A stretch of 11,413 nucleotides of DNA, from the NCBI GenBank assembly GCA_934617135.1, contig CAKTUC010000043.1:1-11413 (forward strand), given 5' to 3'. The stretch is from an uncultured Collinsella sp. GTDB taxonomy: Bacteria > Actinomycetota > Coriobacteriia > Coriobacteriales > Coriobacteriaceae. Position 1 is the stretch's first letter. Each line of letters opens with the position of its first letter. Positions 4,387-11,363 of the stretch are shown here, in pieces. Under the pieces are notes generated by a model, which searched no databases, was not told where the DNA came from, and saw only the letters and a program-made list of their open reading frames with translations. Made by a program: the position numbers and the translations under genes.

Positions 4387-6138
4387 ATGGAAACGATCAT
4401 CAACGTCGACGATGTCTCGTTCTCCTATGGCACGCAGACCGAGCAGGCGCTCACCCACATCTCGCTCGGCGTGAACAAGGGAGACTTTATCGGCATCATC
4501 GGGCCTTCGGGCGCCGGCAAGTCCACGCTTGCCGCTTGCCTGTCGGGAGCCGTACCCCACCACTTTACCGGCACCTTCTTTGGCTCCGTCATGGTTGACG
4601 GCCACGACACCTGTGAGGTCTCGCTCACCGATGTGTCGCAGATCGTCGGCAGCGTGTTGCAGGACATCGATACGCAGATGGTCGCCTCGGTCGTCGAGGA
4701 CGAGATGCTTTTTGGCCTGGAGAACTTTGGCGTCCCCCACGACCAAATCGAGCAGCGTGTAAGCGAGACGCTCGAGACCGTCGGTATCAGCGACCTGCGC
4801 GATCGCGAGATCGCCACCCTCTCGGGCGGGCAGAAGCAAAAGGTGGCCATTGCCGCCATCCTTGCCATGCGCCCGCGCGTACTGGTGCTCGACGAACCCA
4901 CCGCGGCACTCGACCCCGCCAGCTCCACGCTGGTCTTCGAGACGCTGCGTGAGGCAAACCGCGCACTTGGAATTACCATCGTCGTCGTCGAGCAAAAGGT
5001 CGCCCTGCTTTCGGAGTACTGCAACCGCGTGCTCGTGCTCAACCATGGCGAAATCGCGCTACAGGGCGAGCCGCACGAGGTCTTCGCGCATACCGATGAG
5101 CTCCGCGCCATCGGCGTCGATTGTCCCCGTGTCACGCGCATCTTCAACAGCCTCGAGGCCGATGGCCTGGCAAGCGGCACCCCCTGTTTGGATGTTGATG
5201 AGGCCGAGCGCCTGATTACGGGCATCGTCGATCCCATGCACGCGACCAGCGACACCCAGGCGCCCGCTGGCTCCCCGCATGCCCCGTCGCCGCGCCCGCA
5301 CGCCAAGGACGCCGAGCCCGTGCTCACCTTCGATCACGTTGAGTTTGCCTACCCCAATGGCGGCGCTGCCGTCCACGACCTTAGCCTGACCCTCTACCCC
5401 GGCGAGCTCGTGGGCATCGTCGGTCAAAACGGCGCCGGCAAGACCACACTCACCAAGCTGCTCACAGGCCTGCTTAAGCCCGCCTCGGGCAGCGTGCGCG
5501 TTACGGGCTTGGACACCGCAGCCGTTCCCACGAGCCGCATCGCCCGCGAGGTCGCAACCCTCTTCCAAAACCCCGACCGCCAGATCTGCAAGGATACCGT
5601 GCTCGACGAGGTCGCTTTTGGCCTGGAGCTTGCCGGCATCGACCGCGCCGAGGCCCTGCGTCGCGCCCAGCTCGTCATCGACCGCTTTGGCCTGCCCGCC
5701 AACGAGGCGCCTTTCTCGCTTTCGCGCGGCCAACGACAAATGGTGGCACTCGCCTCCGTCGTGGTCGTAGAGCCCAAGATCGTAGTGCTCGACGAGCCCA
5801 CGAGTGGACTTGACTACCGCGAGTGCATGACCGTCATGGAAACGGTACGCACCATGGCCGAGCGCGGCTGCGCCGTGATCATGGTCTGTCACGATATGGA
5901 AGTCGTCTCCGACTTTGCCGAGCGTATCGTTGTAATGGCCGACGGCCGCATCCTCGACCGCGGACGCACACACGAGCTGTTCTCGAACATCGAGCTCATG
6001 CAGCGAGCTTACGTTGAGCCGCCCCAGGTCATTGAACTCTCACGCCGCTTGGCGTCCTCCGTCTCGCCCGCTTTTGCGCAGGTAAGCGAGGTCACCGATA
6101 TCGTTCGCATTACCAAGGAGATGGTCCGCCGTGGTTAA
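4387..6138 (+). CDS. ecfA: Energy-coupling factor transporter ATPase, fused double NBD (EcfA-EcfA')
   Basis: One 583-residue protein carries two ABC ATPase domains that in most ECF transporters are separate EcfA1 and EcfA2 subunits. NBD1 has Walker A GPSGAGKS (39-46), Q-loop Gln92, signature LSGGQ (145-149) and Walker B with Glu170. NBD2 has Walker A GQNGAGKT (346-353), Q-loop Gln394 in FQNPDRQ, signature LSRGQ (445-449), Walker B with Glu470 and H-loop His502. The Pro/Ala/His-rich linker spans about 285-310. Two departures stand out: NBD1 has Gln203 (VVEQK) where the H-loop histidine is expected, and the NBD2 signature is LSRGQ instead of LSGGQ. Its role is to power S-protein release and substrate import together with EcfT. 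GAAAGG (4376-4381) precedes the ATG by 5 bases. The gene overlaps ecfT by 8 bases, indicating translational coupling. Confidence 0.93.
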   Translation: METIINVDDVSFSYGTQTEQALTHISLGVNKGDFIGIIGPSGAGKSTLAACLSGAVPHHFTGTFFGSVMVDGHDTCEVSLTDVSQIVGSVLQDIDTQMVASVVEDEMLFGLENFGVPHDQIEQRVSETLETVGISDLRDREIATLSGGQKQKVAIAAILAMRPRVLVLDEPTAALDPASSTLVFETLREANRALGITIVVVEQKVALLSEYCNRVLVLNHGEIALQGEPHEVFAHTDELRAIGVDCPRVTRIFNSLEADGLASGTPCLDVDEAERLITGIVDPMHATSDTQAPAGSPHAPSPRPHAKDAEPVLTFDHVEFAYPNGGAAVHDLSLTLYPGELVGIVGQNGAGKTTLTKLLTGLLKPASGSVRVTGLDTAAVPTSRIAREVATLFQNPDRQICKDTVLDEVAFGLELAGIDRAEALRRAQLVIDRFGLPANEAPFSLSRGQRQMVALASVVVVEPKIVVLDEPTSGLDYRECMTVMETVRTMAERGCAVIMVCHDMEVVSDFAERIVVMADGRILDRGRTHELFSNIELMQRAYVEPPQVIELSRRLASSVSPAFAQVSEVTDIVRITKEMVRRG

Positions 6139-6877
6139 CGTCATCGACTATATGCCGGGCGACACGCTACTGCATCGCCTGAACCCGGTCGTCAAACTGG
6201 GCCTTGCCGCCGCCATCATCATCGGCATCTTTTTGTCCGACACCTATGTTGCGCTGTTGGGCTTTTTGGCACTCACCCTTGCGCTGGGCGCCTACGCCGG
6301 CGTCGTCGACCGTCTGCTCTCGCTACTCAAGCTCCTGATTCCACTCGCGCTCATCATGCTGGTGCTGCAGTTGGCATTTATGCGCGACGGCAACGTGGTG
6401 TGGGGTTTTGTTACCGACACCGGCCTCATCACCGGATCGAAGGCCTGCCTGCGCCTGTTGGGCGTGGCGCTGCCGCTTATCCTCATGCTCATGGTGACCA
6501 AGCTCAACGACCTTGCCAACGCCTGCGTCGAGGTGCTTCACGTGCCCTATCGCTACGCCTTCACCTTTACCACGGCACTACGTTTTGTGCCGGTGTTTGG
6601 CCAGGAGATGAATGCCATCATGGAGGCGCAGACCGCGCGCGGCGTCGAGTACGACACCAAGAACCCCGTCAAGAAGCTCAAGCTCATGCTGCCGTTGTGC
6701 GTGCCGCTGCTTATCTCGAGCGTGGGCAAGACCGACGCCACCGCGCTTGCTGCCGAACAGCGCGGCTTTTATCTGCGCACGCGCGCCAGCTCGTACAAGC
6801 GCTACCCCATCAAGGGCTTAGATGTCACCGTGCTCATCGTCAGCATCGCCCTCATCGTCCTGGGCTTCCTGTTCTAG
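6131..6877 (+). CDS. ecfT: Energy-coupling factor transmembrane component EcfT
   Basis: This 248-residue membrane protein starts with GTG inside the last codons of ecfA. It has hydrophobic helices at about 23-57, 65-83 and 108-124, a long cytoplasmic coupling region, and a C-terminal helix (about 230-247). The coupling region holds the two EcfT signature motifs: TARG (168-171) in EAQTARGVEYD and a variant second motif EQRG (209-212) where ARG is usual. These helices insert into the grooves of the ATPase domains. EcfT is the scaffold that binds ATPase and S proteins, so this gene completes a full ECF importer with the genes at 2925, 3706 and 4387. The start follows the coding overlap; an ATG further in would lose the conserved N-terminal LHRLNPVVKL segment. 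Confidence 0.92.
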   Translation: MVNVIDYMPGDTLLHRLNPVVKLGLAAAIIIGIFLSDTYVALLGFLALTLALGAYAGVVDRLLSLLKLLIPLALIMLVLQLAFMRDGNVVWGFVTDTGLITGSKACLRLLGVALPLILMLMVTKLNDLANACVEVLHVPYRYAFTFTTALRFVPVFGQEMNAIMEAQTARGVEYDTKNPVKKLKLMLPLCVPLLISSVGKTDATALAAEQRGFYLRTRASSYKRYPIKGLDVTVLIVSIALIVLGFLF

Positions 6878-6907
6878 CAACTGCCAGCGGTAACCGGCAA
6901 ACGCAAA

Positions 6908-6940
6908 AGGCCTCGGTTCGTACCAAACGAGCCGAGGCCT
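6908..6940. terminator. Bidirectional terminator after ecfT
   Basis: AGGCCTCGG (6908-6916) pairs with CCGAGGCCT (6932-6940); a G-U pair and TCGT/ACGA extend it to a 14-bp stem with a 5-base loop. Read on the plus strand it is followed by CTACTGTTTCC; on the minus strand by TTTTGCGTTT, the better T-run. It separates the ECF operon from the convergent racemase gene. Confidence 0.8.
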
Positions 6941-6973
6941 CTACTGTTTCCCCAGATAAAACCTACCAAAATA

Positions 6974-6996
6974 AACCTGTCCCTTTTTGGCAGGTT
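6974..6996 (-). terminator. Second hairpin at the 3' end of the racemase operon
   Basis: AACCTG (6974-6979) and CAGGTT (6991-6996), extended by CC/GG past one bulge, form a hairpin 6 bases after the racemase stop. On the minus strand it is followed by TATTTTGGTAGGTTTTAT, a loose T-rich tail. It probably acts in tandem with the stem at 6908-6940. Confidence 0.5.
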
Positions 6997-7001
6997 GGGG
7001 G

Positions 7002-7748
7002 CTAGAGGCGGTAGGGGGCGCCGCTGCGAATGATGGACTCGCGCACGAGGACATCCATGGCGTCGAGAGTGATCTCGGGCATCTCTCGGTACTTCTGCAG
7101 CACCGAGAGCTCCGTGCAGGCCAGGATAACGCGGTCGCAGCCGCTACGGGCAAACTCCCACATCACACGGTCGAACTTGTCCATATCGGGCTCGCGTCCG
7201 GCCTTCACGTCGTCGTAGATGAGTGACATCACGTCGGCCTGGCGCTTCTCGCTGGGGTAGACGACCTCGACACCCGCGGCCTCGCATTCGCGCCCGTAGA
7301 CGCCCGCACCCACGGTGCCGTCGGTGCCCATGATGCCGATCTTGCGCACCGGCTCTGTCGGCATGCTCAGGTTGGGATCGAACTCACACTCCCCCATCAC
7401 CGCGCCCGCCAGGGCATAGCGCACCGACTCGCGCGGCATGTGGATAATCGGCACCTTCGTAAACGACTGTATCTGGTCGTAGAAGTAATGCGACGTGTTG
7501 CAGGGAATCGCGATGTGCGCGCAGCCCAGCGTCTCGAGCGCCTGGGCGCACTCCTTCATGGTCGCCAGCAGCTCGGTATGCTCACCGGTCTTGATGGCCA
7601 GCGTGCGATCGGGCATGGTCGACTTGGAAAGCACCACCATGTCGATATGCTCCTGGTCGCACGTAGCCGCCGTATGGCGTACTACCTGGTCGTAGTAATA
7701 CGACGTGGCCTCGGCGCCCATGCCGCCGATAACTCCCAGCTTTTCCAT
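7002..7748 (-). CDS. Aspartate/glutamate racemase family protein, probable aspartate racemase
   Basis: A 248-residue cofactor-independent amino-acid racemase. The N-terminal KLGVIGGMGAEAT (3-15) matches the family's GGMGPEAT opening. Both catalytic cysteines are present: Cys83 in PCNTSH and Cys211 in ACTELS. In this family the two thiols abstract and return the alpha proton from opposite faces to interconvert L and D forms. The upstream gene in the same direction encodes a D-aspartate ligase-like enzyme, so L-Asp to D-Asp is the likeliest reaction; glutamate is the alternative. The start at 7748 is chosen because AAGGAGG (7754-7760 on the plus strand) lies 5 bases upstream and the protein then begins at the family N-terminus; a longer in-frame start at 7826 adds 26 unrelated residues. 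The enzyme is expected in the cytoplasm. Confidence 0.87.
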   Translation of the reverse strand: MEKLGVIGGMGAEATSYYYDQVVRHTAATCDQEHIDMVVLSKSTMPDRTLAIKTGEHTELLATMKECAQALETLGCAHIAIPCNTSHYFYDQIQSFTKVPIIHMPRESVRYALAGAVMGECEFDPNLSMPTEPVRKIGIMGTDGTVGAGVYGRECEAAGVEVVYPSEKRQADVMSLIYDDVKAGREPDMDKFDRVMWEFARSGCDRVILACTELSVLQKYREMPEITLDAMDVLVRESIIRSGAPYRL

Positions 7749-7771
7749 CGCCGCCTCCTTGGTGACGCCCA

Positions 7772-7823
7772 CGCAATTGCGCGTATCATACCCGCGCCCG
7801 CCCGATACATACCGGACGGGCGC
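7772..7823 (-). promoter_or_regulatory. Hairpin and small palindrome between ligase and racemase genes
   Basis: In the 84-base gap, GCGCCCG (7794-7800) and CGGGCGC (7817-7823) form a 7-bp stem, extended by a few bases past a mismatch. A 10-bp palindrome CGCAATTGCG (7772-7781) follows, with a -10-like TATGAT on the minus strand (7785-7790) between them. This may be an internal weak promoter or an mRNA-processing stem that sets the ratio of the two enzymes. Function not shown. Confidence 0.3.
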
Positions 7824-7832
7824 CACGCTCGT

Positions 7833-9089
7833 CTACTTGTAATACGTCTTGAACAGCTTATAGTGACGCAGCTTGGTGTGCCACATGCGCAACCAGCGGT
7901 TAAAGACAAAGTCTCCCTTCATAAACGAGGGATCGGCGCCCTTGCCCTCCTTGGCAAGACGATGTACCTTCGCACGCAGCTCGGGAGCCTTGACGTACTT
8001 GTCGACGACGCCCATGGGAACAACCATCCACAGCGCCTCGTCCTGCGCCGTCACAAACTCCGGCTCAAACGGGCGATTGAACACATACTCGTCCACCACG
8101 TACTTGGCAACGTTAAAGCCGCTGTTGGTTACGTAGTAGTTGCTGCGGCCCTGACGGGTGTTGAAGTCAAAGAACTTAAACGAGCCATCGCGCTCGTCAT
8201 ACTTGACGTCAAAGTTGGAATAGCCCACAAAGTGAAGGTCCTCGAGCAGCTTGCGCACGCCACTCATAAGCTCATCATTGGGCTCGGTGATGATGCAGGC
8301 GTGATTACCGACGCCGTGGGGCTGATGCTCCTCGAGCAGCACGTGACCCAGGCACATCATGCGAACCTTGCCGTTGCGGTCGGAATAGCTGGTGAGCACG
8401 CGCATGTACTCGTCGTTGCCGGGCACGCGGTCCTGCAAAATCAGGTCGTCGGTATAGCCGCTGGCATAGGAGTCACGGATAACCTGCTCCAGCTCGGCGC
8501 GATCGGCAATCTCATAAGCCTTCTTCTGGCCCTCGAACTCATGCTGCCACCACATGATGCCGTCGGACGGCTTCAGGATCATCGGATAAGGGAAGTCAAT
8601 CTGGTCGAGCACCTCGGCAGGCGCCTCGCCCTGCGCGTTGAGCATCTGCGCAGTAAAGGTAAACGTATGTGGATAGGGCACACCATGCTTCTCGCACAGC
8701 TCGTAGAAGATCTCCTTCTTCTGGCACTGTTCAAGCATGCTATAGGGCGCGTAAGGCGCAACAATGTTATCCGCCAGCTCGTTGGCGTCCTTGGCCTGAG
8801 CCACCAGGGCAACATAGTTGTCGCCGCAGCCCATCAGGACAATCGTCTTGTCGGCATGTGCCCGAGCGATGCCGTTGACGGTCTTAAGCATCACGGGCAT
8901 GGTGTCGATATCCACGTTGGGCGTGTAGTCGATAATCTGGCTGCGATACGCAGGGCCCGTCTGATACTTGCCAAAGACCAGGCTCTTGACCTGATACTCC
9001 TCGTAGAAGGCGCGCGCCACCGAATACGCGTTGATGTCGCCGCCGAGCAGCACGGGAATAAACTCGCGCTCTGTAAACTGCAATGCCAT
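7833..9089 (-). CDS. ATP-grasp ligase, probable D-aspartate ligase for peptidoglycan cross-bridges
   Basis: This 418-residue ATP-grasp enzyme opens with EFIPVLLGGDINAYSVARAF (9-28), closely like the start of Enterococcus faecium D-aspartate ligase Aslfm as I remember it. Residues 10-110 form the pre-ATP-grasp domain. The ATP-grasp core follows, with a nucleotide-contact lysine in MILKPSDG (Lys173), SNFDVKYD (291-298) and the metal-site segment FFDFNTRQGRS (306-316). Aslfm activates the beta-carboxylate of D-Asp with ATP and joins it to the side-chain amine of residue 3 of the peptidoglycan stem; the D-Asp then forms the cross-bridge. The racemase gene 84 bases downstream would supply the D-Asp, matching the racemase/ligase pairing of E. 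faecium. AGGAAG (9095-9100, minus strand) is 5 bases before the ATG. Another carboxylate-amine ligase specificity cannot be excluded. Confidence 0.8.
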   Translation of the reverse strand: MALQFTEREFIPVLLGGDINAYSVARAFYEEYQVKSLVFGKYQTGPAYRSQIIDYTPNVDIDTMPVMLKTVNGIARAHADKTIVLMGCGDNYVALVAQAKDANELADNIVAPYAPYSMLEQCQKKEIFYELCEKHGVPYPHTFTFTAQMLNAQGEAPAEVLDQIDFPYPMILKPSDGIMWWQHEFEGQKKAYEIADRAELEQVIRDSYASGYTDDLILQDRVPGNDEYMRVLTSYSDRNGKVRMMCLGHVLLEEHQPHGVGNHACIITEPNDELMSGVRKLLEDLHFVGYSNFDVKYDERDGSFKFFDFNTRQGRSNYYVTNSGFNVAKYVVDEYVFNRPFEPEFVTAQDEALWMVVPMGVVDKYVKAPELRAKVHRLAKEGKGADPSFMKGDFVFNRWLRMWHTKLRHYKLFKTYYK

Positions 9090-9145
9090 GGAAACTTCCT
9101 ATCATGAACTGCCCACACGACGGGCGGTCTTTGTGCAACTGATTT

Positions 9146-9175
9146 ATTCTAGCGTGCCGAGCCGCCGGCACCCAA
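9146..9175 (-). promoter_or_regulatory. Putative promoter of the ligase-racemase operon with an inverted repeat in its spacer
   Basis: On the minus strand, TTGGGT (9170-9175) and TAGAAT (9146-9151) are separated by 18 bp. The spacer contains an inverted repeat, GTGCCG (9154-9159) and CGGCAC (9166-9171), that reaches the -35. This could be an operator. Transcription would begin about 45-50 bases before the ligase ATG. Confidence 0.5.
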
Positions 9176-9237
9176 AGCTCCACCGTATCTATGGCAATCG
9201 GCGTAATTATCCAGCACGAAGGCGGCAATCACCGGTG

Positions 9238-9272
9238 TACGACAACGGGGCAATGAACCCACCGTTGTTGTA
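9238..9272 (+). promoter_or_regulatory. Hairpin upstream of the MOSC gene
   Basis: An 11-bp stem with one G-U pair (9238-9248 with 9262-9272) and a 13-base loop lies 38 bases before the MOSC start codon. No T-run follows. It may be part of a 5' untranslated region or a divergent-promoter operator. I found no convincing promoter for the MOSC gene and no recognisable molybdenum-cofactor riboswitch. Confidence 0.4.
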
Positions 9273-9310
9273 GGATTCAACCTGTTGCCCGCCCCGTCGA
9301 AAGGTGCACC

Positions 9311-9943
9311 GTGCCCCAGGTTCATCCGATCAACAACCCCATCATTGACGCCGCAAAGCGCGAACTTGCGGATCGTGCCCAGACGGCAGCTCCCCTACGC
9401 ACCGCAAACGATGCTTACAACGGGCCCGCCCGCATCGTCTCAATCAACACGTCGGAGCACAAAGGCACGCGCAAGTCACCCGTCGCCGACGGGCACGACA
9501 CCGTCATCGAGCAGTTTGGCCTCGCCTCCGATGCGCACGCCGGGCATTGGCACCGCCAGGTTTCCTTTTTAGCTGCAGAGTCTATCCAGACGGCGGAGGG
9601 GCGCGGGCTCGATGTGCACGAGGGCGATTTTGGCGAGAACTTCACCACCCAGGGCATCAACCTGCTCTCGCTCCCTCTGGGAACGCAGCTCAAGATTGGT
9701 AACGACGTCCTGGTCGAAATCAGCCAGATCGGCAAAGTCTGCCACACCCGCTGTGCCATCTACTATCTCGCCGGCGACTGCATCTTTCCCCACGAGGGCA
9801 TTTTCGGCGTGGTGTTACAGGGCGGAGAAGTTCACACCGGCGACGATATCCAGGTGGTCAAGCTCGGCGACGGCGCCTGTTCGTTTACGCCGGCCGAGGC
9901 GCTCCAAGAGGTGGAGCTGGCTCGCCGCGAAGGAACCCTGTAG
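9311..9943 (+). CDS. MOSC domain-containing protein
   Basis: A 210-residue soluble protein with a MOSC (molybdenum cofactor sulfurase C-terminal) domain from about residue 38. Diagnostic segments are LASDAHAGHWHRQVSFLA (71-88), the GDFGENF loop (105-111), and IGKVCHTRCAIYY (140-152) with the conserved Cys144 plus Cys148 and a further Cys157. Stand-alone MOSC proteins (YiiM-like) are thought to carry or transfer sulfur, or to act in N-hydroxylated compound reduction with molybdenum cofactor. The exact role here is unknown. The first 37 residues form an extension before the domain. The start is GTG at 9311 with GAAAGG (9299-9304) 6 bases upstream. It is divergent from the ligase operon and no molybdenum-cofactor genes are visible nearby. 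Confidence 0.85.
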   Translation: MPQVHPINNPIIDAAKRELADRAQTAAPLRTANDAYNGPARIVSINTSEHKGTRKSPVADGHDTVIEQFGLASDAHAGHWHRQVSFLAAESIQTAEGRGLDVHEGDFGENFTTQGINLLSLPLGTQLKIGNDVLVEISQIGKVCHTRCAIYYLAGDCIFPHEGIFGVVLQGGEVHTGDDIQVVKLGDGACSFTPAEALQEVELARREGTL

Positions 9944-10012
9944 TTGCAAAACCCCACGTTGAGATAGCTTTTACAGCCAAGAATCCCGTTGCAACAGGGT
10001 GCCGTAACGTTA

Positions 10013-10116
10013 AAGTTGAACTCTATGGTTTCTCAACAATTCACCATTCCCGCAGGTCAAGGCCAAAGCCTCAAGTTCAACTTGACCCTTTAGAACCTTT
10101 AAGGTTCAAGTTGAGG
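10013..10116. promoter_or_regulatory. Cluster of SoxR-box-like palindromes upstream of the coiled-coil wall protein
   Basis: The 234-base gap after the MOSC gene has no gene. It holds CCTCAAGTTCAACTTGACC (10069-10087), whose core TCAAGTT-c-AACTTGA is a perfect 7-bp-arm palindrome, and a second one, GAACCTT-t-AAGGTTC (10093-10107), centred 22 bp downstream. GGTTCAAGTTGAGG (10103-10116) repeats the first motif in inverted form, and AAGTTGAACT (10013-10022) is a further half-site. CCTCAAGTT/AACTTGA resembles the SoxR/MerR-family operator (CCTCAAGTTAACTTGAGG). A MerR-type or other dimeric regulator probably binds here. A redox role is only suggested by that resemblance. Confidence 0.55.
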
Positions 10117-10135
10117 TCGAAAGCAGTAGTAGAAT
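10105..10135 (+). promoter_or_regulatory. Possible promoter of the coiled-coil wall protein
   Basis: TAGAAT (10130-10135) is a fair -10. The only upstream candidates are TTCAAG (10105-10110, 19-bp spacer) or CAAGTT (10107-10112, 17-bp spacer), both inside the inverted operator-like motif. A 19-bp spacer is typical of MerR-activated promoters, but the -35 match is poor. Confidence 0.35.
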
Positions 10136-10177
10136 ACAGCTCGACCATTAACCTACGATTGATTGCAGAGGGACTGG

Positions 10178-11311
10178 ATGCAGCATTCGAATCATCGCAC
10201 CGCAGCGCTCATCGCGTCGAAGCCGGCTCGTATCATCACGAGCGCCGCGCTCGCCGTCGCGCTGACGGCCACGCCGATGCTCTCCCCCGTCGCGGCCTAT
10301 GCCGCCTCGCAGGCAACGCAGGATCAGCTTTCCGCCGCCCAGAAAAAAATCGAGGACGCCACGAGCGCCTACAACGACGCCCGAACCAAGCTCGAGGATC
10401 TGCAAAAGCAGATCGACTCCAATGAGGCAAACATCGATAAGATTGAGGCCGAGCTACCCGAGCAGCAGGCCAAGGCAAGCTCCGCCATGCGCGATCTGTA
10501 TAAGTACCAGAAGGGCACCAGCCCCATCGTAAGCTTCCTGGTGAACACGCAGAGCTTGGGTGACTTTATCACCACCTGCAAATACACCAACCAGATTACG
10601 AGCTCGAGCGTCGACGAGATCGAAGAGCTTAACAAGATGCAAACCGAGCTCGAGCAGAACAAAACCGAGCTCGATCAGGCCAAATCTCAGCTCGAGGGCG
10701 AACAAAAGAATGCCGAGGACGCGCTGGCCCAGGCACAGCAGCTCCGCAGCGAGGCGCAGGCAAAGGCCGAGCAGGAAAATGCCGCCGAACTGGCTAAGCT
10801 CGAGGCCGACAAAGCCGCTGCCGCCGAGAAGATCTCGGGTACCGGCGTGAGTGGCAATAACTCCAACAGTCAGGCCACCAACTCCAACACCACCATCGAC
10901 ACCACGGTGAACAACTCCAACAGCGGCAATTCCGATTACGACTCGTTCATTAACGAGTGGACGAGCCGCATCGACAACTACCTCGCCGGTTCCCCCATGG
11001 CAGGCCAGGGCTATAACTTTGCCGTCGCCGCCTGGAATACCGGCGTCGATCCCCGTTGGTCCCCCGCCATCGCCTGCATCGAGAGCAGCAAGGGCCTCTA
11101 TTGCGCCGGCTCCTTTAACGCCTGGGGCTGGAGTGCCCGCGGCGGCGGTTGGCGTAGCTTTGGCAGCTGGAGCGAGGCTGTCTCCGCCCACGTTGCCTAT
11201 CTGGGCGCCAACTATGGCTCCACGCTTACCCCGGCAGCCGCCAAGAAGTACTGCCCGCCCACGTGGCAGGACTGGTACAACAAGGTCGCTTCCCAGATGA
11301 ACCGCATTTAG
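10178..11311 (+). CDS. Secreted coiled-coil protein with lysozyme/transglycosylase-like C-terminal domain
   Basis: A 377-residue exported protein. Residues 1-42 are a signal peptide (basic start, hydrophobic ITSAALAVALTATPML, cleavage near AYA-ASQ). Two coiled-coil segments follow (about 44-110 and 144-218), rich in Glu, Lys, Gln and Ala, as in PcsB/CwlO-type wall hydrolases. An Asn/Ser/Thr-rich linker (about 221-253) leads to a C-terminal domain (about 254-377). There, WSPAIACIESSKGLYC (294-309), with Glu302 as a candidate catalytic acid, and the Trp/Gly-rich segment NAWGWSARGGGW resemble lysozyme-like or glucosaminidase folds. The likely role is peptidoglycan cleavage during growth or division, with the coiled coil as regulatory arm. 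Start ATG 10178 is chosen over the in-frame TTG at 10163 because AGAGGGA (10167-10173) precedes it. The enzymatic type is not certain. Confidence 0.78.
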   Translation: MQHSNHRTAALIASKPARIITSAALAVALTATPMLSPVAAYAASQATQDQLSAAQKKIEDATSAYNDARTKLEDLQKQIDSNEANIDKIEAELPEQQAKASSAMRDLYKYQKGTSPIVSFLVNTQSLGDFITTCKYTNQITSSSVDEIEELNKMQTELEQNKTELDQAKSQLEGEQKNAEDALAQAQQLRSEAQAKAEQENAAELAKLEADKAAAAEKISGTGVSGNNSNSQATNSNTTIDTTVNNSNSGNSDYDSFINEWTSRIDNYLAGSPMAGQGYNFAVAAWNTGVDPRWSPAIACIESSKGLYCAGSFNAWGWSARGGGWRSFGSWSEAVSAHVAYLGANYGSTLTPAAAKKYCPPTWQDWYNKVASQMNRI

Positions 11312-11330
11312 GTTCGCAAGCCTCAACTGC

Positions 11331-11356
11331 AAGGGACCCCAAACGGGGCCCTTTTT
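11331..11356 (+). terminator. Intrinsic terminator after the wall protein gene
   Basis: GGG-A-CCCC (11333-11340) pairs with GGGGCCC (11345-11351) around loop AAAC with one bulged A, and the stem is followed by TTTTTC. It lies 21 bases after the stop codon. Confidence 0.85.
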
Positions 11357-11363
11357 CGTATAT

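Noticed and set aside
5059..5973. Minus-strand frames of 300 or more codons within ecfA (also at 4425-5327)
   Set aside because: They lie inside a gene with complete ABC ATPase motifs, and their products show no recognisable domain.
7440..9107. A 555-codon plus-strand frame across the ligase and racemase genes
   Set aside because: It spans two well-recognised minus-strand genes and the gap between them, shows no family motifs, and is a codon-bias shadow.
9311..9943. Molybdenum-cofactor riboswitch before the MOSC gene
   Set aside because: The upstream hairpin is a simple stem-loop without the multi-helix architecture of that riboswitch.
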